Shown: piece by piece, positions 8,624 to 17,336 of the stretch
How positions within the stretch are numbered: the stretch's first letter is position 1
How the letters are laid out: each line of letters begins with the position of its first letter
Assembly (NCBI RefSeq): GCF_000332195.1
Contig: NZ_KB235922.1
Location: 3,135,322-3,199,321, forward strand
Direction of reading: 5' to 3'
Source: Pleurocapsa sp. PCC 7319
Lineage (GTDB): Bacteria; Cyanobacteriota; Cyanobacteriia; Cyanobacteriales; Xenococcaceae
DNA: 64,000 nt
Notes under the pieces: generated by a model
Database searches by the model: none
What the model saw: the letters and a program-made list of their open reading frames with translations, nothing else
What the model was told of the DNA's origin: nothing
Translations under genes and position numbers: made by a program

Positions 8624-8644
8624 GATTTTTTGAAGATAATTCAA

Positions 8645-9533
8645 AGTTATTTGCCACGATGGAGATAGCCTATGAACTAGAGATAGTTGTTTTGGCTGGT
8701 AAGTTGCAATCTGACAATTGGCAACAAATCTTTACCGGTCTCCTTTCGTACTAACAATTTGTGCCAGAAAACTTTTATCAAGATTAGAAACACCTGAAAA
8801 TTTTCTCAATTTGGAGTGGTTCCCCAACAACAGCGACGATGGGTTGCACTACTTCTAACTTATGAATTGTAGATCGTAGTCTTAATCACTCTAAAATCTG
8901 AGAAATTAAAATATTCTTCGTTTAGACTTGACCTAAAAAACAGTTAATTTGCTCTTTTTTTTGCACAAAATTTACTTGATTTGAAACAAGTAATATATAT
9001 ATAAGTTATATCTTTACTCTTACCTCAAAAAAAATCAAATATTAAGCATTTTTATTTTTTGATTAATCAAACAAGCTCTTAAACAATTTTATGATTTTGT
9101 GACCATACTATCGAAATATTTCGGTTACAAATAAATTCCAAATTAGTTTTGAGTTTATTTAATAAATCAAAGTAAAACTATTTAATATCATTTGTTATCG
9201 AAATTTATCTTAATTCACCGATAGTAGTCAAGTTGATTATTGTTAAAATTGATTGAATATTGCTATATTTAAGAGCATGATTGCGTGTATATTTGTTTAA
9301 TAAAATATTATACAGTTTTTGTAGTATATTTGCTTTTCAAAATATGTAGTTATTATTGTGTTTTGCCCAAATATCTAATATCTGTCACAAAGTTTACAGA
9401 GAGATGATCAAAGTTTTCTTATAAAGTTAATTTATTAAAATCCATATTCTATGATGCCAAAATTTTGCTAGATTTTACTCAATAATACTTGTCATCTAAT
9501 TCTATCTCTTGTTCTTAAACAACTAGCTAAAAA
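8645..9533. other. Intergenic, about 890 bases
   Basis: Very A+T-rich, especially 8940-9500, with no open frame longer than about 31 codons that looks like a gene and no tRNA. It separates a minus-strand gene from a plus-strand gene, so it must contain both promoters, but none could be assigned. I see no DnaA-box cluster to support an origin. Confidence 0.5.
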
Positions 9534-10274
9534 ATGCAGAAGTTGCCTAAAGCCTTACCAAAAGTTAAAGACTGTAGACGATTTGTATCCCAAAGCAAGA
9601 TAGCACGTATTTTTTTAATTGCTAGAAAACAATTACTAACTGAAATCATCGAAATAGAGCTTATTCATCAAGGCTACCAAGTGGAAGTTTTTCATGATGG
9701 TCTCACAGCAGCGATCGCGATACGTCAACAAGAACCAGATTTGATTGTCTTAGATTGGGTAGTTTCCTTTCTTTCTGGTATCGACATTTACTATTGTTTG
9801 CGATCAACAAGTAATTATATTCCGATCATCGCTTTAACTGAGGGCAAAAGTGCTAAGGAGAGAGTCACGATTTTAAATGCAGGAGCAGATGACTGTTTAT
9901 CTCACCCTTTTTCGATGGCAGAATTTTTAGCTATTGTAGGGGCTCGTCTACGTCAAAATAGACGAGAAAAGTCTCATATCTTAATTTTTGAAGATCTAGA
10001 GCTAAATACTCTAACACGAGAAGTACATCGAAATAATCGTTCAATTATCCTCACTGCTAAAGAATTCAATCTTTTAGAATATTTAATGATACATCCACGT
10101 CAGGTATTGACTCGCGTTCAAATACTCGAAAAAATCTGGGGGTATGATTTTTTTGGTGATTCCAATATTATTGAAGTATATATTCGATATTTGCGTATTA
10201 AGTTAGAGGCGCAGCATGAAAAACGCTTAATCCATACCGTAAGAAGTGTTGGTTATGTTTTGCGCTCGAACTAA
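9534..10274 (+). CDS. OmpR-family response regulator with degenerate receiver
   Basis: 246 residues: a receiver domain (about 24-140) and an OmpR/PhoB-type winged helix (about 150-245; LTAKEFNLLEYLMIHPRQVLT, IIEVYIRYLRIKLE). The phosphoacceptor Asp is kept (LIVLDW), and so is the Thr of IIALTEG. The usual acidic pair after beta-1 is gone (IFLIARKQ), and the conserved Lys before Pro is replaced by His (LSHPFS). Without the acidic pair, Mg2+ binding and normal phosphorylation are doubtful, so the protein may act without a kinase or sense another signal. No histidine kinase is adjacent. The alpha-glucosidase gene follows after 46 bases and may be co-transcribed. Confidence 0.88.
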   Translation: MQKLPKALPKVKDCRRFVSQSKIARIFLIARKQLLTEIIEIELIHQGYQVEVFHDGLTAAIAIRQQEPDLIVLDWVVSFLSGIDIYYCLRSTSNYIPIIALTEGKSAKERVTILNAGADDCLSHPFSMAEFLAIVGARLRQNRREKSHILIFEDLELNTLTREVHRNNRSIILTAKEFNLLEYLMIHPRQVLTRVQILEKIWGYDFFGDSNIIEVYIRYLRIKLEAQHEKRLIHTVRSVGYVLRSN

Positions 10275-10320
10275 ACTGGATCTTATAGGCAAATATCTCA
10301 ATAGATAAAATTATTCTTCA

Positions 10321-12003
10321 ATGATCAATAATACGAAATCTCGAGCAGATAAATGGTGGGAAACTGGCGTAATTTACCAAATATATCCTTTAACTTTTGC
10401 TGACGCCAATGGTGATGGCAAAGGTGATTTACAGGGCATCATTAAAAAACTTGATTACCTTAACGGTGGTCAACCAGATAGTAAAAACTCATTGGGAATC
10501 GATGCAATTTGGCTATCCCCAATTAATACTTCGCCGATGTTTGATAATGGCTACGATATTAGCGACTACTATGATATCTGCCCAGTATTTGGTACCTTAG
10601 AAGACTTTGAAACTTTATTAGCTGAATGTCACCAGCGCAATATTAAGGTGATTCTCGACCTAGTTGTCAACCACACCTCAGATCAGCACGATTGGTTTAT
10701 TGAATCTAGTTCCAGTAAAGACAATCCCAAAAGTGATTGGTATCATTGGCAAGATGCCGAACCCAATGGTTCAGTTCCCAATAATTGGCTATCTTATTTT
10801 GGGGGGACTGCCTGGACTTATTGCGAAGCTAGAGATCAATATTACTATCATGCATTCAATAAAAATCAACCAGACTTAAATTGGAACAATCCTGAAGTTA
10901 GAGAAGCAGTTTACAACATTATTAGGTTTTGGCTAGATAAGGGGGTGGATGGATTTAGACTCGATGCTTCCAGCGTTTACAGTAAGGATAAATATTATCG
11001 TTACAATCCTGTTAAGTTTGGTACCACAGATAGAAATAACTATAATAATCAAGACCACTTATATGATAAAGATCTGCCAGAAAATCATCATATTATCCAA
11101 GAAATTCGCCAGATTATTGATGAATATGATGCCAGAGTTTTAATTGGCGAGACTTTTATTGACAGCAGTTTATACGATTCAATTACTTTTTATGGCATCA
11201 AGAATGACGAGCTGCACTTACCATTTAATTTTGAATTTACTTTTAGTCCTTGGTATCCAGGCTATCTCCAACGAAAAATAGCTAAAATAGAGGCCGTTAC
11301 TCCCAAGGATTGTTGGCCTACATACTTTTTAGACAATCACGATATTCCCCGTCATTTATCTCGTTGGATTGAGTGTAGCTTGTGTACCAATCCAGATGCG
11401 ATCGCCGAAGCAGCTGCTACTTTACTCTTGACCGTGAGAGGAACTCCTGTAATGTATTATGGTCAGGAGATTGGTATGGTGGACAATCTCGATATTCCTC
11501 CGGAAAAAATCCAAGACAAAGCGGTAGTCAAGAGTGAAACTGGAGAATTACCACCTCCTAGAGATGGTGCCAGAACTCCTATGCAGTGGGATGATACTGC
11601 TCATGCAGGGTTTAGCTTTGGTAAAGATGTCGAACCTTATTTACCAGTAAACGATAATTACACGGAAGTTAATGTCGTCCAGCAATTAGAAAATAAAGAT
11701 TCTATTTTTAATTTCTATAGGAGATTAATTAAGATCAGAAAAAATAGTAAGGCTCTTTTGAGGGGAAGCTGGAAACCTCTAATTCATTATCCTTACGAAC
11801 ATTTGGCTTATGTTAGACAAACTAAAGCGGAAAAAGTGTTAATTATCATCAATTTTTCTTATGAAAAGCCGATGGAAGTTGATGAATATATTGAACCAGA
11901 AGATTGGTCGGTACTAATTTCCAATATTTGGGAAGAAGGTAAAATTATCGACATACCTGAAACTTTACAACCATTTGAAATAACGATTCTTCAGAAAAAC
12001 TAG
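10321..12003 (+). CDS. GH13 alpha-glucosidase / alpha-amylase family protein
   Basis: 560 residues. The (beta/alpha)8 barrel shows all GH13 conserved regions: DLVVNHTS (region I), GFRLDASS with the nucleophile Asp (II), VLIGET with the acid/base Glu (III) and FLDNHDIPR with the transition-state Asp (IV). The opening WWETGVIYQIYPLTFADANG and the overall length match oligosaccharide-cleaving alpha-glucosidases rather than large amylases. There is no signal peptide, so it acts in the cytosol, probably on maltose- or isomaltose-type sugars; a trehalose-related activity cannot be excluded. It lies 46 bases behind the atypical response regulator. Confidence 0.9.
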   Translation: MINNTKSRADKWWETGVIYQIYPLTFADANGDGKGDLQGIIKKLDYLNGGQPDSKNSLGIDAIWLSPINTSPMFDNGYDISDYYDICPVFGTLEDFETLLAECHQRNIKVILDLVVNHTSDQHDWFIESSSSKDNPKSDWYHWQDAEPNGSVPNNWLSYFGGTAWTYCEARDQYYYHAFNKNQPDLNWNNPEVREAVYNIIRFWLDKGVDGFRLDASSVYSKDKYYRYNPVKFGTTDRNNYNNQDHLYDKDLPENHHIIQEIRQIIDEYDARVLIGETFIDSSLYDSITFYGIKNDELHLPFNFEFTFSPWYPGYLQRKIAKIEAVTPKDCWPTYFLDNHDIPRHLSRWIECSLCTNPDAIAEAAATLLLTVRGTPVMYYGQEIGMVDNLDIPPEKIQDKAVVKSETGELPPPRDGARTPMQWDDTAHAGFSFGKDVEPYLPVNDNYTEVNVVQQLENKDSIFNFYRRLIKIRKNSKALLRGSWKPLIHYPYEHLAYVRQTKAEKVLIIINFSYEKPMEVDEYIEPEDWSVLISNIWEEGKIIDIPETLQPFEITILQKN

Positions 12004-12151
12004 AAAAATCTACAATTGATAATCCTTCTAATTGAAGAGAAAGTTTAGGACTTTTCATTATAAGAGAGAATGTGACGGCAGTAACAAAGTAAATGCAATA
12101 ATAAATTCACTATTTTTTGACTGTTGATATTTTGTTTGATCTAAATTTGAT

Positions 12152-13003
12152 CTAAAAACGATCTATATCTCGATCATTCAGCACTGAAACTCGGAAATCA
12201 CGGTATCGGGCACTTCGGGTGTACATGTGGCGCAAACCAATGCGTCCTTCCGTAATCGGAGGTAAAGAATCGGTTCTCCAATGAAATAACTTTGTCTTTC
12301 CCTTAGTGCGGATACTCATGAATAGGTCATTTCCCTCTTTGATAACAGTTATTCTATGGGGGACCCCAGTTTGGAAAAGTCCCGTTTCAGAATAGTCAGG
12401 TTTCAGTTCTGTTCCTTTCAAGCCCTTCTTGGCTTTCGGCATGTATCGTCGAGCCCGTATGTAATCATTTGCAGGATCGGTGTTCTTAAGTCCATATGCA
12501 GCATAGCTGATGTGGTAAGTATTCATGTTGTTAAAATACGTTGCCATGGAGGGTACTTTTCTAAGGTCGCCCCATTCGGCAATGTCTTTCTCGTATGGAT
12601 CTAATCCACTGCCAGTGGCGAGGATGTAGAGAATGGTCACGGCACGGATGGTTTCATCTAGCTTGGTATATTCATAGTCAATCCTGATATCTCCACTGAA
12701 GCTTTGTTTTGTCCACATTACGGCGTGGGACGAATCATTGCCAAATGACTGTCCCGCAGAGAAATCCATGCCTTCCTTACTGTTTTCAACCTTTGCCTCT
12801 AGTCCGTCAAGTGTCCAGTTCTCTTTCCAGTCCCTTGTGCCTGGATCGTAGAATACCTCTTTCCATTCAGCATGATTAAGTTCCTGAAAGCTTTTTATGG
12901 ATTCCTGTTTGTGTGGCTTAGAATCCTCTACAGAAGTCAAACCAAGACAGAATGCGCATAGAAGAATGGCGATGCCAAGAATACCGTTCCTGTAATTGTT
13001 CAT
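12152..13003 (-). CDS. DUF1961 family exported protein, probable horizontal acquisition
   Basis: 283 residues from the ATG at 13003, chosen because GGAGAG lies just upstream. An in-frame TTG further upstream overlaps that ribosome-binding site. The N-terminus has a signal-peptide-like hydrophobic run (GILGIAILLCAFCLGLTS). The body reads like a lectin/glucanase-type beta sandwich of the DUF1961 (YesU-like) family, with AVMWTKQSFSGDIRIDYEY, NNMNTYHISYAAYG and GRIGLRHMYTRSARYRDFRV. That family is best known from Planctomycetes, Verrucomicrobia and Bacteroidetes (recall, not searched). The gene is visibly more G+C-rich than its neighbours and has no GCGATCGC octamers. A role in polysaccharide binding or degradation is inferred. 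Confidence 0.78.
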   Translation of the reverse strand: MNNYRNGILGIAILLCAFCLGLTSVEDSKPHKQESIKSFQELNHAEWKEVFYDPGTRDWKENWTLDGLEAKVENSKEGMDFSAGQSFGNDSSHAVMWTKQSFSGDIRIDYEYTKLDETIRAVTILYILATGSGLDPYEKDIAEWGDLRKVPSMATYFNNMNTYHISYAAYGLKNTDPANDYIRARRYMPKAKKGLKGTELKPDYSETGLFQTGVPHRITVIKEGNDLFMSIRTKGKTKLFHWRTDSLPPITEGRIGLRHMYTRSARYRDFRVSVLNDRDIDRF

Positions 13004-13050
13004 TTTACTCTCCTTCAAACGGTAAAGTTGAGCGGTGTGAGATTATTATA

Positions 13051-13437
13051 CTAATTGATTAGAGAGTTGATTTTTCGTTCTAACTGTTCAAATAAATAGG
13101 GCTTTTCAAGATATTCATCACATCCTAGCACTTTGGCTTGTTTTTCTATCTCTGATATTTCTATTGCAGATATGATCACAATCGGGATATCTTTAGTTGA
13201 ATGATCGCGCTTTAAATCTCTGACTAAATCTAAACCGCTACGTTTTGGTAAACCAATATCCAAAAGGATAAGAGCTGGCAAGTTCTTTCTGGCTAAATAT
13301 AATGCTGGTTGAGCATATTGCGCGGTTGCAAAAGAATATCCCAATAAATTTAACGCGGCAGTAACGTAGAGCAAACTATCAATGTTATCTTCTACGACTA
13401 AAATTTGCGGTTGCTCGTCTAATGTCTGACTAACCAT
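13051..13437 (-). CDS. CheY-like single-domain response regulator
   Basis: 128 residues, a bare receiver domain. The catalytic set is complete: acidic residues in VVEDN, phosphoacceptor Asp in LLLDIGLPK, Ser in VIISA and Lys in LEKPY. With no output domain it must signal through protein contacts, as in phosphorelays or motility pathways. No kinase or partner gene is adjacent. It is transcribed toward the DUF1961 gene on the same strand, 47 bases upstream, but the difference in composition argues against an old operon. Confidence 0.9.
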   Translation of the reverse strand: MVSQTLDEQPQILVVEDNIDSLLYVTAALNLLGYSFATAQYAQPALYLARKNLPALILLDIGLPKRSGLDLVRDLKRDHSTKDIPIVIISAIEISEIEKQAKVLGCDEYLEKPYLFEQLERKINSLIN

Positions 13438-14089
13438 AAACCATATTCCCCATAGATTATGATTCCTTCTTACTTATAGATACTTCTTAAGTAATGAAAT
13501 ATAAATACTTAAAGATGTAAAACAGTAGATCTCCGTTCATAAATTCTAAATCGATGCTGTATCAGAATAGAATTTTGGCTACTATCTCGTTTTCCAATAA
13601 GAATAACTTATTTTTATTTATTATTTAATTCTAAAACGTTTTAACAAAAATAATAATTTTGAAAGGTTGAGTAGATCACCTTATTTTTAAAATATATTCA
13701 GTGTTTCTTGATAAAAATCAGCAAAATATTTTATTTTTCTTCAGTATTATTTATTTCAGTGTAATTCTACTTGGATTGGTAAACGAGACTGGATTTAACT
13801 AATATAAAAATTAACACACAGTTATTTGATTTAAACGAATCTATCTAGAGATTGAAACTATACCGAGCTAATCTCTAATCCCTTTAAAAGTCATCATGTA
13901 TCAACATGAAATACTCAAGAACTTCTTGAAGAAATTAAGTTTTAATAACCAAAAACTGTGCTTTAGATAGATGGATTTATTTCCAAGTAATGTGAAGATG
14001 ATATAGGAAAACGAATTGAATTCTCGCCAATTTTTGTTAAACAAGCCGCTAAAAATCAGTCGAGAAATATCTTAGGAGGTAAAGCAATA
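13438..14089. other. Intergenic, 652 bases
   Basis: A+T-rich divergent region upstream of both the CheY-like gene and the first DUF2382 gene. A strong AGGAGGT ribosome-binding site sits at 14074-14080. No gene or repeat was recognised. Confidence 0.55.
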
Positions 14090-15067
14090 ATGGAACATAA
14101 CTTTTATAAACGTGCTGCTGGATTATTTTATAGTCGTGATGAAGCAGAAGCAGCAGTCCGCGCCCTTAAGGATGCTGGTTATGATATGGATCGAGTGTCT
14201 GTAATTGCTAGAGATGCCGATCAAATAGGTGGACACGAGACTACAGAAGAAATCGGTAACAAAGCTGATGAAGGTGCAGCAACAGGTGCAGTTACTGGTG
14301 GTGCTTTAGGCGGTATTACTGGTTTGTTAATTGGTTTAGGGACTTTAGCTATCCCTGGTATTGGACCAATCTTGCTAGCTGGTGCAGAAGCAACGGCGAT
14401 CGCCACTACTTTAGCCGGTGCTGGTATTGGTGCGGCAGCAGGTGGTTTGATCGGTGCTTTGATCGGTTTGGGTATTCCTGAAGAAAAAGCCAAGATATAC
14501 AACGACAGAGTAAAAGGTGGCAGTTTCCTTGTAATAGTCAACGGTAATACAGCAGAAATAGCTCGTGCAGAGGTAATTCTACAACGTAACGGTGTAGAAG
14601 AATTTGGTATCTATGACGTTCCTGGTGCCAAAGCTACAGCAGTTACAGAAGTAGACGAAGATATCAGAACCAGAACTGATATTGCTGATGATGAGAAAAT
14701 CAGACTATATGAAGAACGCTTGATGGTTAACAAACAGCGTGAGAAAACTGGTGAAGTTGCCATCGGCAAACGTGTTGAAACCGAAACAGCTAGTGTTTCT
14801 GTACCTGTAGAAAAAGAACGCATCGTGATTGAACGTACAGATGTTGCTGCTGGTACTGTAGTTACTCCTGGTACTGCTAATTTCGCAGGCGGTAAAGTAG
14901 CCGAGGTAGAACTCTATGAGGAAACTGCTGATATTCAAAAGGAAGCTTTTGTCCGCGAAGAAGTTAACGTTCGCAAAGAAGTAGAAACTGAGACTGTAGA
15001 GGCTCGTGAAACTATCCGTCGTGAAGAATTAGAAGTTGATGCCGACGGCGATATCATCGAACGATAG
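14090..15067 (+). CDS. Stress protein with YflT/GspA-like N-domain, glycine zipper and DUF2382
   Basis: 325 residues, preceded by an ideal AGGAGGT. The N-terminus (about 5-50, GLFYSRDEAEAAVRALKDAG) resembles the general-stress 17M/YflT fold. A Gly/Ala-rich hydrophobic block (about 60-135, GAVTGGALGGITGLLIGLG) is a glycine-zipper-like membrane segment. The C-terminus (about 200-300) is a DUF2382 domain with repeated charged strands (LYEERLMVNKQREKTGEVAI, RKEVETETVEARE). Proteins of this build are linked to desiccation, osmotic and cold stress in cyanobacteria and in Bacillus YsnF. It opens a same-strand stress set to 17834 that ends with another DUF2382 protein. Confidence 0.85.
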   Translation: MEHNFYKRAAGLFYSRDEAEAAVRALKDAGYDMDRVSVIARDADQIGGHETTEEIGNKADEGAATGAVTGGALGGITGLLIGLGTLAIPGIGPILLAGAEATAIATTLAGAGIGAAAGGLIGALIGLGIPEEKAKIYNDRVKGGSFLVIVNGNTAEIARAEVILQRNGVEEFGIYDVPGAKATAVTEVDEDIRTRTDIADDEKIRLYEERLMVNKQREKTGEVAIGKRVETETASVSVPVEKERIVIERTDVAAGTVVTPGTANFAGGKVAEVELYEETADIQKEAFVREEVNVRKEVETETVEARETIRREELEVDADGDIIER

Positions 15068-15212
15068 ATATTGAACTATTGATCATTTAACAATTAATAA
15101 ATGATCAATATTTGACCCTTCACTTTAGTCGTCAAAATAAATTATCGAGTTGAAAGTAATTTAATCACCACAGTCAATCAAATTAATTATTAAAGAGCAA
15201 GGAAAAAGAATA

Positions 15213-15668
15213 ATGAATAAACTAACAACATTTTTATTAAGTAGTGTTTTACTTTTAGGTGCAGTCGGCTGTGATGTAGCCAAAACAAGTTCTGAAGCTC
15301 CCGATTCAGCAGATGAGGCAGTAGAAGACCCCGCACAAGTCGAAGATACATTAGAAGATGCCAACAGCGAAATTCGCCAAGATCAGTTAAGTTCTGATAT
15401 TCGCGCGCGAGAGCAACGCAACGATGTCTTGGGAGAACAAGAAGTAAGAAACGATTCTGATCTAGAAAGTGAAATTAGAGCAAAATTGGAAGCTAATATC
15501 CCTCGTTCTAAGTTGACTATTCAAGCAGAGAATGGTGATGTAGTTATTATTGGCACTGTTCCAGGAGAAAAGGAATACTCAACCATAGAGCCTCTGGCAA
15601 AAGAAATTACGGGTGTTAATAGTGTCAATATTGAAGAGGTAGAAATTGTACCTCCTACCGAATCCTAA
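15213..15668 (+). CDS. BON-domain lipoprotein
   Basis: 151 residues. A lipoprotein signal peptide ends in LLLGAVGC, so Cys20 is the likely lipidated residue. An acidic linker (about 25-85) is followed by a BON domain (about 85-145: IRAKLEANIPRSKLTIQAENGDVVIIGTV, then INIEEVEI-type strand). BON domains bind phospholipid membranes and occur in osmotic-shock proteins such as OsmY. A good AAGGA site lies upstream of the ATG. It sits 145 bases after the first DUF2382 gene, in a set of envelope-stress genes. Confidence 0.88.
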   Translation: MNKLTTFLLSSVLLLGAVGCDVAKTSSEAPDSADEAVEDPAQVEDTLEDANSEIRQDQLSSDIRAREQRNDVLGEQEVRNDSDLESEIRAKLEANIPRSKLTIQAENGDVVIIGTVPGEKEYSTIEPLAKEITGVNSVNIEEVEIVPPTES

Positions 15669-15973
15669 GCTTTAGCCAGACGACTTCGAAGTCAAAAAGG
15701 ATTAAATAAGGCAGTTGGGGCATAGGCGGACTTAAATTTATTTTCAGCCATAGCCCCTAAATTTTCTAATCGATACTAATATCCGCTTTTGACAAATCTA
15801 AAGGACATTGCTAACAATAAATCTGCTTGATAAAAGTTACTTTAGCGAAGAAGTAGAAAGTCATTTTAAGTCTCTCAAGTTTGAAGGATTTAGGGACTAT
15901 ATACAAGTAATCTATACGAACAGAACTCTTTAGTATGAGTCTTGCTCCATAGCTCTTAAATCTTAAACTAACC
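15669..15973. other. Intergenic, 305 bases
   Basis: Contains a small palindrome GACTTCGAAGTC (15682-15693) soon after the BON gene stop, without a T-run. Nothing else was recognised. Confidence 0.5.
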
Positions 15974-16498
15974 ATGCTTGACAATCCATTTTTCAGCACT
16001 ATTTTACTGGGAACTATTGCCTATATCGCCATAATTTTTATGTTGCGGATATCTGGTAAACGCACCCTAGCAAAATGGAATTCTTTTGATTTTGTAGTTA
16101 CTATTGCCTTTGGGTCAATTTTATCGAGTATTTTGTTATCGACTAAGGATTCTTTTGGTACGGGAATTCTGGGTTTTGCATTATTGGTTCTGTTTCAATA
16201 TATTCTTACCTGGGTAGCAGTGCGTTCTACCTGGGTGCAAAAACTAGTTAAAGCTGAACCAGCATTATTGCTCTATCAAGGAAAACTCAGACATGATGTA
16301 CTCAAACGAGAACGTGTCTCAGAAGGAGAAGTTTTAGCAGCTTTGCGTGCTAGTGGTGTTAGTGCAATAGAAGATGCCGATGCCGTAGTTTTAGAAACAG
16401 ACGGTAGCTTTAGCGTGATCCAGAAAATCAACAATAGTTCTGCCTCTGCTCTAAAAGACGTTAGAGAATTTGACCGTGCTAGCCTACGCGTAAGCTAG
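15974..16498 (+). CDS. DUF421 (YetF-like) membrane protein
   Basis: 174 residues. Three hydrophobic helices at the N-terminus (about 5-85: TILLGTIAYIAIIFMLRISG, DFVVTIAFGSILSSILL, ILGFALLVLFQYILTWV) are followed by a soluble DUF421 domain (LLLYQGKLRHDVLKRERVSEGEVLAALR). YetF-type proteins sit in the cytoplasmic membrane; their function is poorly defined but tied to spore or stress physiology in Bacillus. The last six codons and the stop (16478-16498) lie within a palindromic repeat, so the C-terminal tail ASLRVS appears repeat-derived. It lies 54 bases before the lipid hydroxylase gene. Confidence 0.85.
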   Translation: MLDNPFFSTILLGTIAYIAIIFMLRISGKRTLAKWNSFDFVVTIAFGSILSSILLSTKDSFGTGILGFALLVLFQYILTWVAVRSTWVQKLVKAEPALLLYQGKLRHDVLKRERVSEGEVLAALRASGVSAIEDADAVVLETDGSFSVIQKINNSSASALKDVREFDRASLRVS

Positions 16499-16502
16499 TT
16501 CC
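16478..16502. repeat. Palindromic repeat supplying the DUF421 stop codon
   Basis: GCTAGCCTACGCGTAAGCTAG has a TACGCGTA core and GCTAG-type ends. Its reverse complement shares GGNACTAGCTNCGCGT with the insert in nnrE at 4139-4173. Confidence 0.55.
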
Positions 16503-16552
16503 ACTAAAATTTCTAATGCTAATTAAATATTTAAAATGTAACAATTAATTTA

Positions 16553-17263
16553 ATGAAACTCTGGCTATATTACCTTTGCGCCTTTTTTGGTATTATTCTT
16601 GTACGCTATTTTTTAGTAGCAGGAGGAACTTATTGGTTATTTTATTCTTCCCAGAAATTTTTGCTCAAACATCAACCTAAAATTATTAAACTTCCCAGTC
16701 GAAAAGCGATCAAAAACGATATTGCCCTTTCTATAATTACTACTGTGGCATTAGCTATATGTGCTGCATTAGTAATGACGATCTACGATTCTGGTGCTAC
16801 ACGAATATACAGGTCCATTGATGATTATGGAACTTGGTATTTGATTGCCAGTTTTCTGATTGTAATCCTACTACAGGATGCTTGCTTTTATTTTCTCCAT
16901 CGCGGATTTCATCATCCCCAACTATTCAAATGGCTACATCGTGGACACCATCGTTCTAAACATCCTACCCCCTGGACATCTTTCGCTCTCGATTTTCCCG
17001 AAGCATTGATTCAAGGAATTTTTCTGGTCGCAATAGTATTTTTTATTCCCCTTCACTTCTATGTTTTGGCTTTATTGTTAATTACCATGACCGTTTGGGC
17101 GTTAGTTAACCATCTTGGTTTTGAATTGTTCCCTAGATTTCCCCATCATTGGTTAGGTCAATGGTTTATCAGCTCCGATCATCACGCTCTACATCATCAG
17201 ATATATACTCGCCACTACGGTCTGTATTTTACTTTTTGGGATCGTCTGCTTAGTACTGACTAA
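16553..17263 (+). CDS. Sterol desaturase / fatty acid hydroxylase family membrane protein
   Basis: 236 residues with four or more hydrophobic segments. The eight-histidine di-iron signature is clear: HRGFHH, HRGHHRSKH and SSDHHALHHQ, at about residues 117-125, 130-140 and 207-215. Members hydroxylate or desaturate lipids or carotenoids at the membrane using O2. The substrate is not readable here. Flanked by the DUF421 gene (54 bases upstream) and the second DUF2382 gene (73 bases downstream), it suggests that membrane-lipid modification is part of the same stress response (inference). Confidence 0.9.
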   Translation: MKLWLYYLCAFFGIILVRYFLVAGGTYWLFYSSQKFLLKHQPKIIKLPSRKAIKNDIALSIITTVALAICAALVMTIYDSGATRIYRSIDDYGTWYLIASFLIVILLQDACFYFLHRGFHHPQLFKWLHRGHHRSKHPTPWTSFALDFPEALIQGIFLVAIVFFIPLHFYVLALLLITMTVWALVNHLGFELFPRFPHHWLGQWFISSDHHALHHQIYTRHYGLYFTFWDRLLSTD

Positions 17264-17336
17264 GTAATTAAGATCGATAATTAAATAATCATCCTAAATT
17301 TAATCCTAAATTTATTTTACTTAAGGAGCAAAAAAG

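Noticed and set aside
8659-8754. 31-codon plus-strand frame
   Set aside because: No ribosome-binding site, no recognisable motif, and such frames are expected by chance in 890 bases of intergenic DNA.
8940-9500. A+T-rich stretch as a possible replication origin
   Set aside because: No DnaA-box cluster and no dnaA or dnaN gene nearby; A+T richness alone is not evidence.
14221-14541. 106-codon minus-strand frame opposite the first DUF2382 gene
   Set aside because: It mirrors the Gly/Ala-rich segment of the plus-strand gene as Pro/Ala-rich sequence and has no ribosome-binding site.
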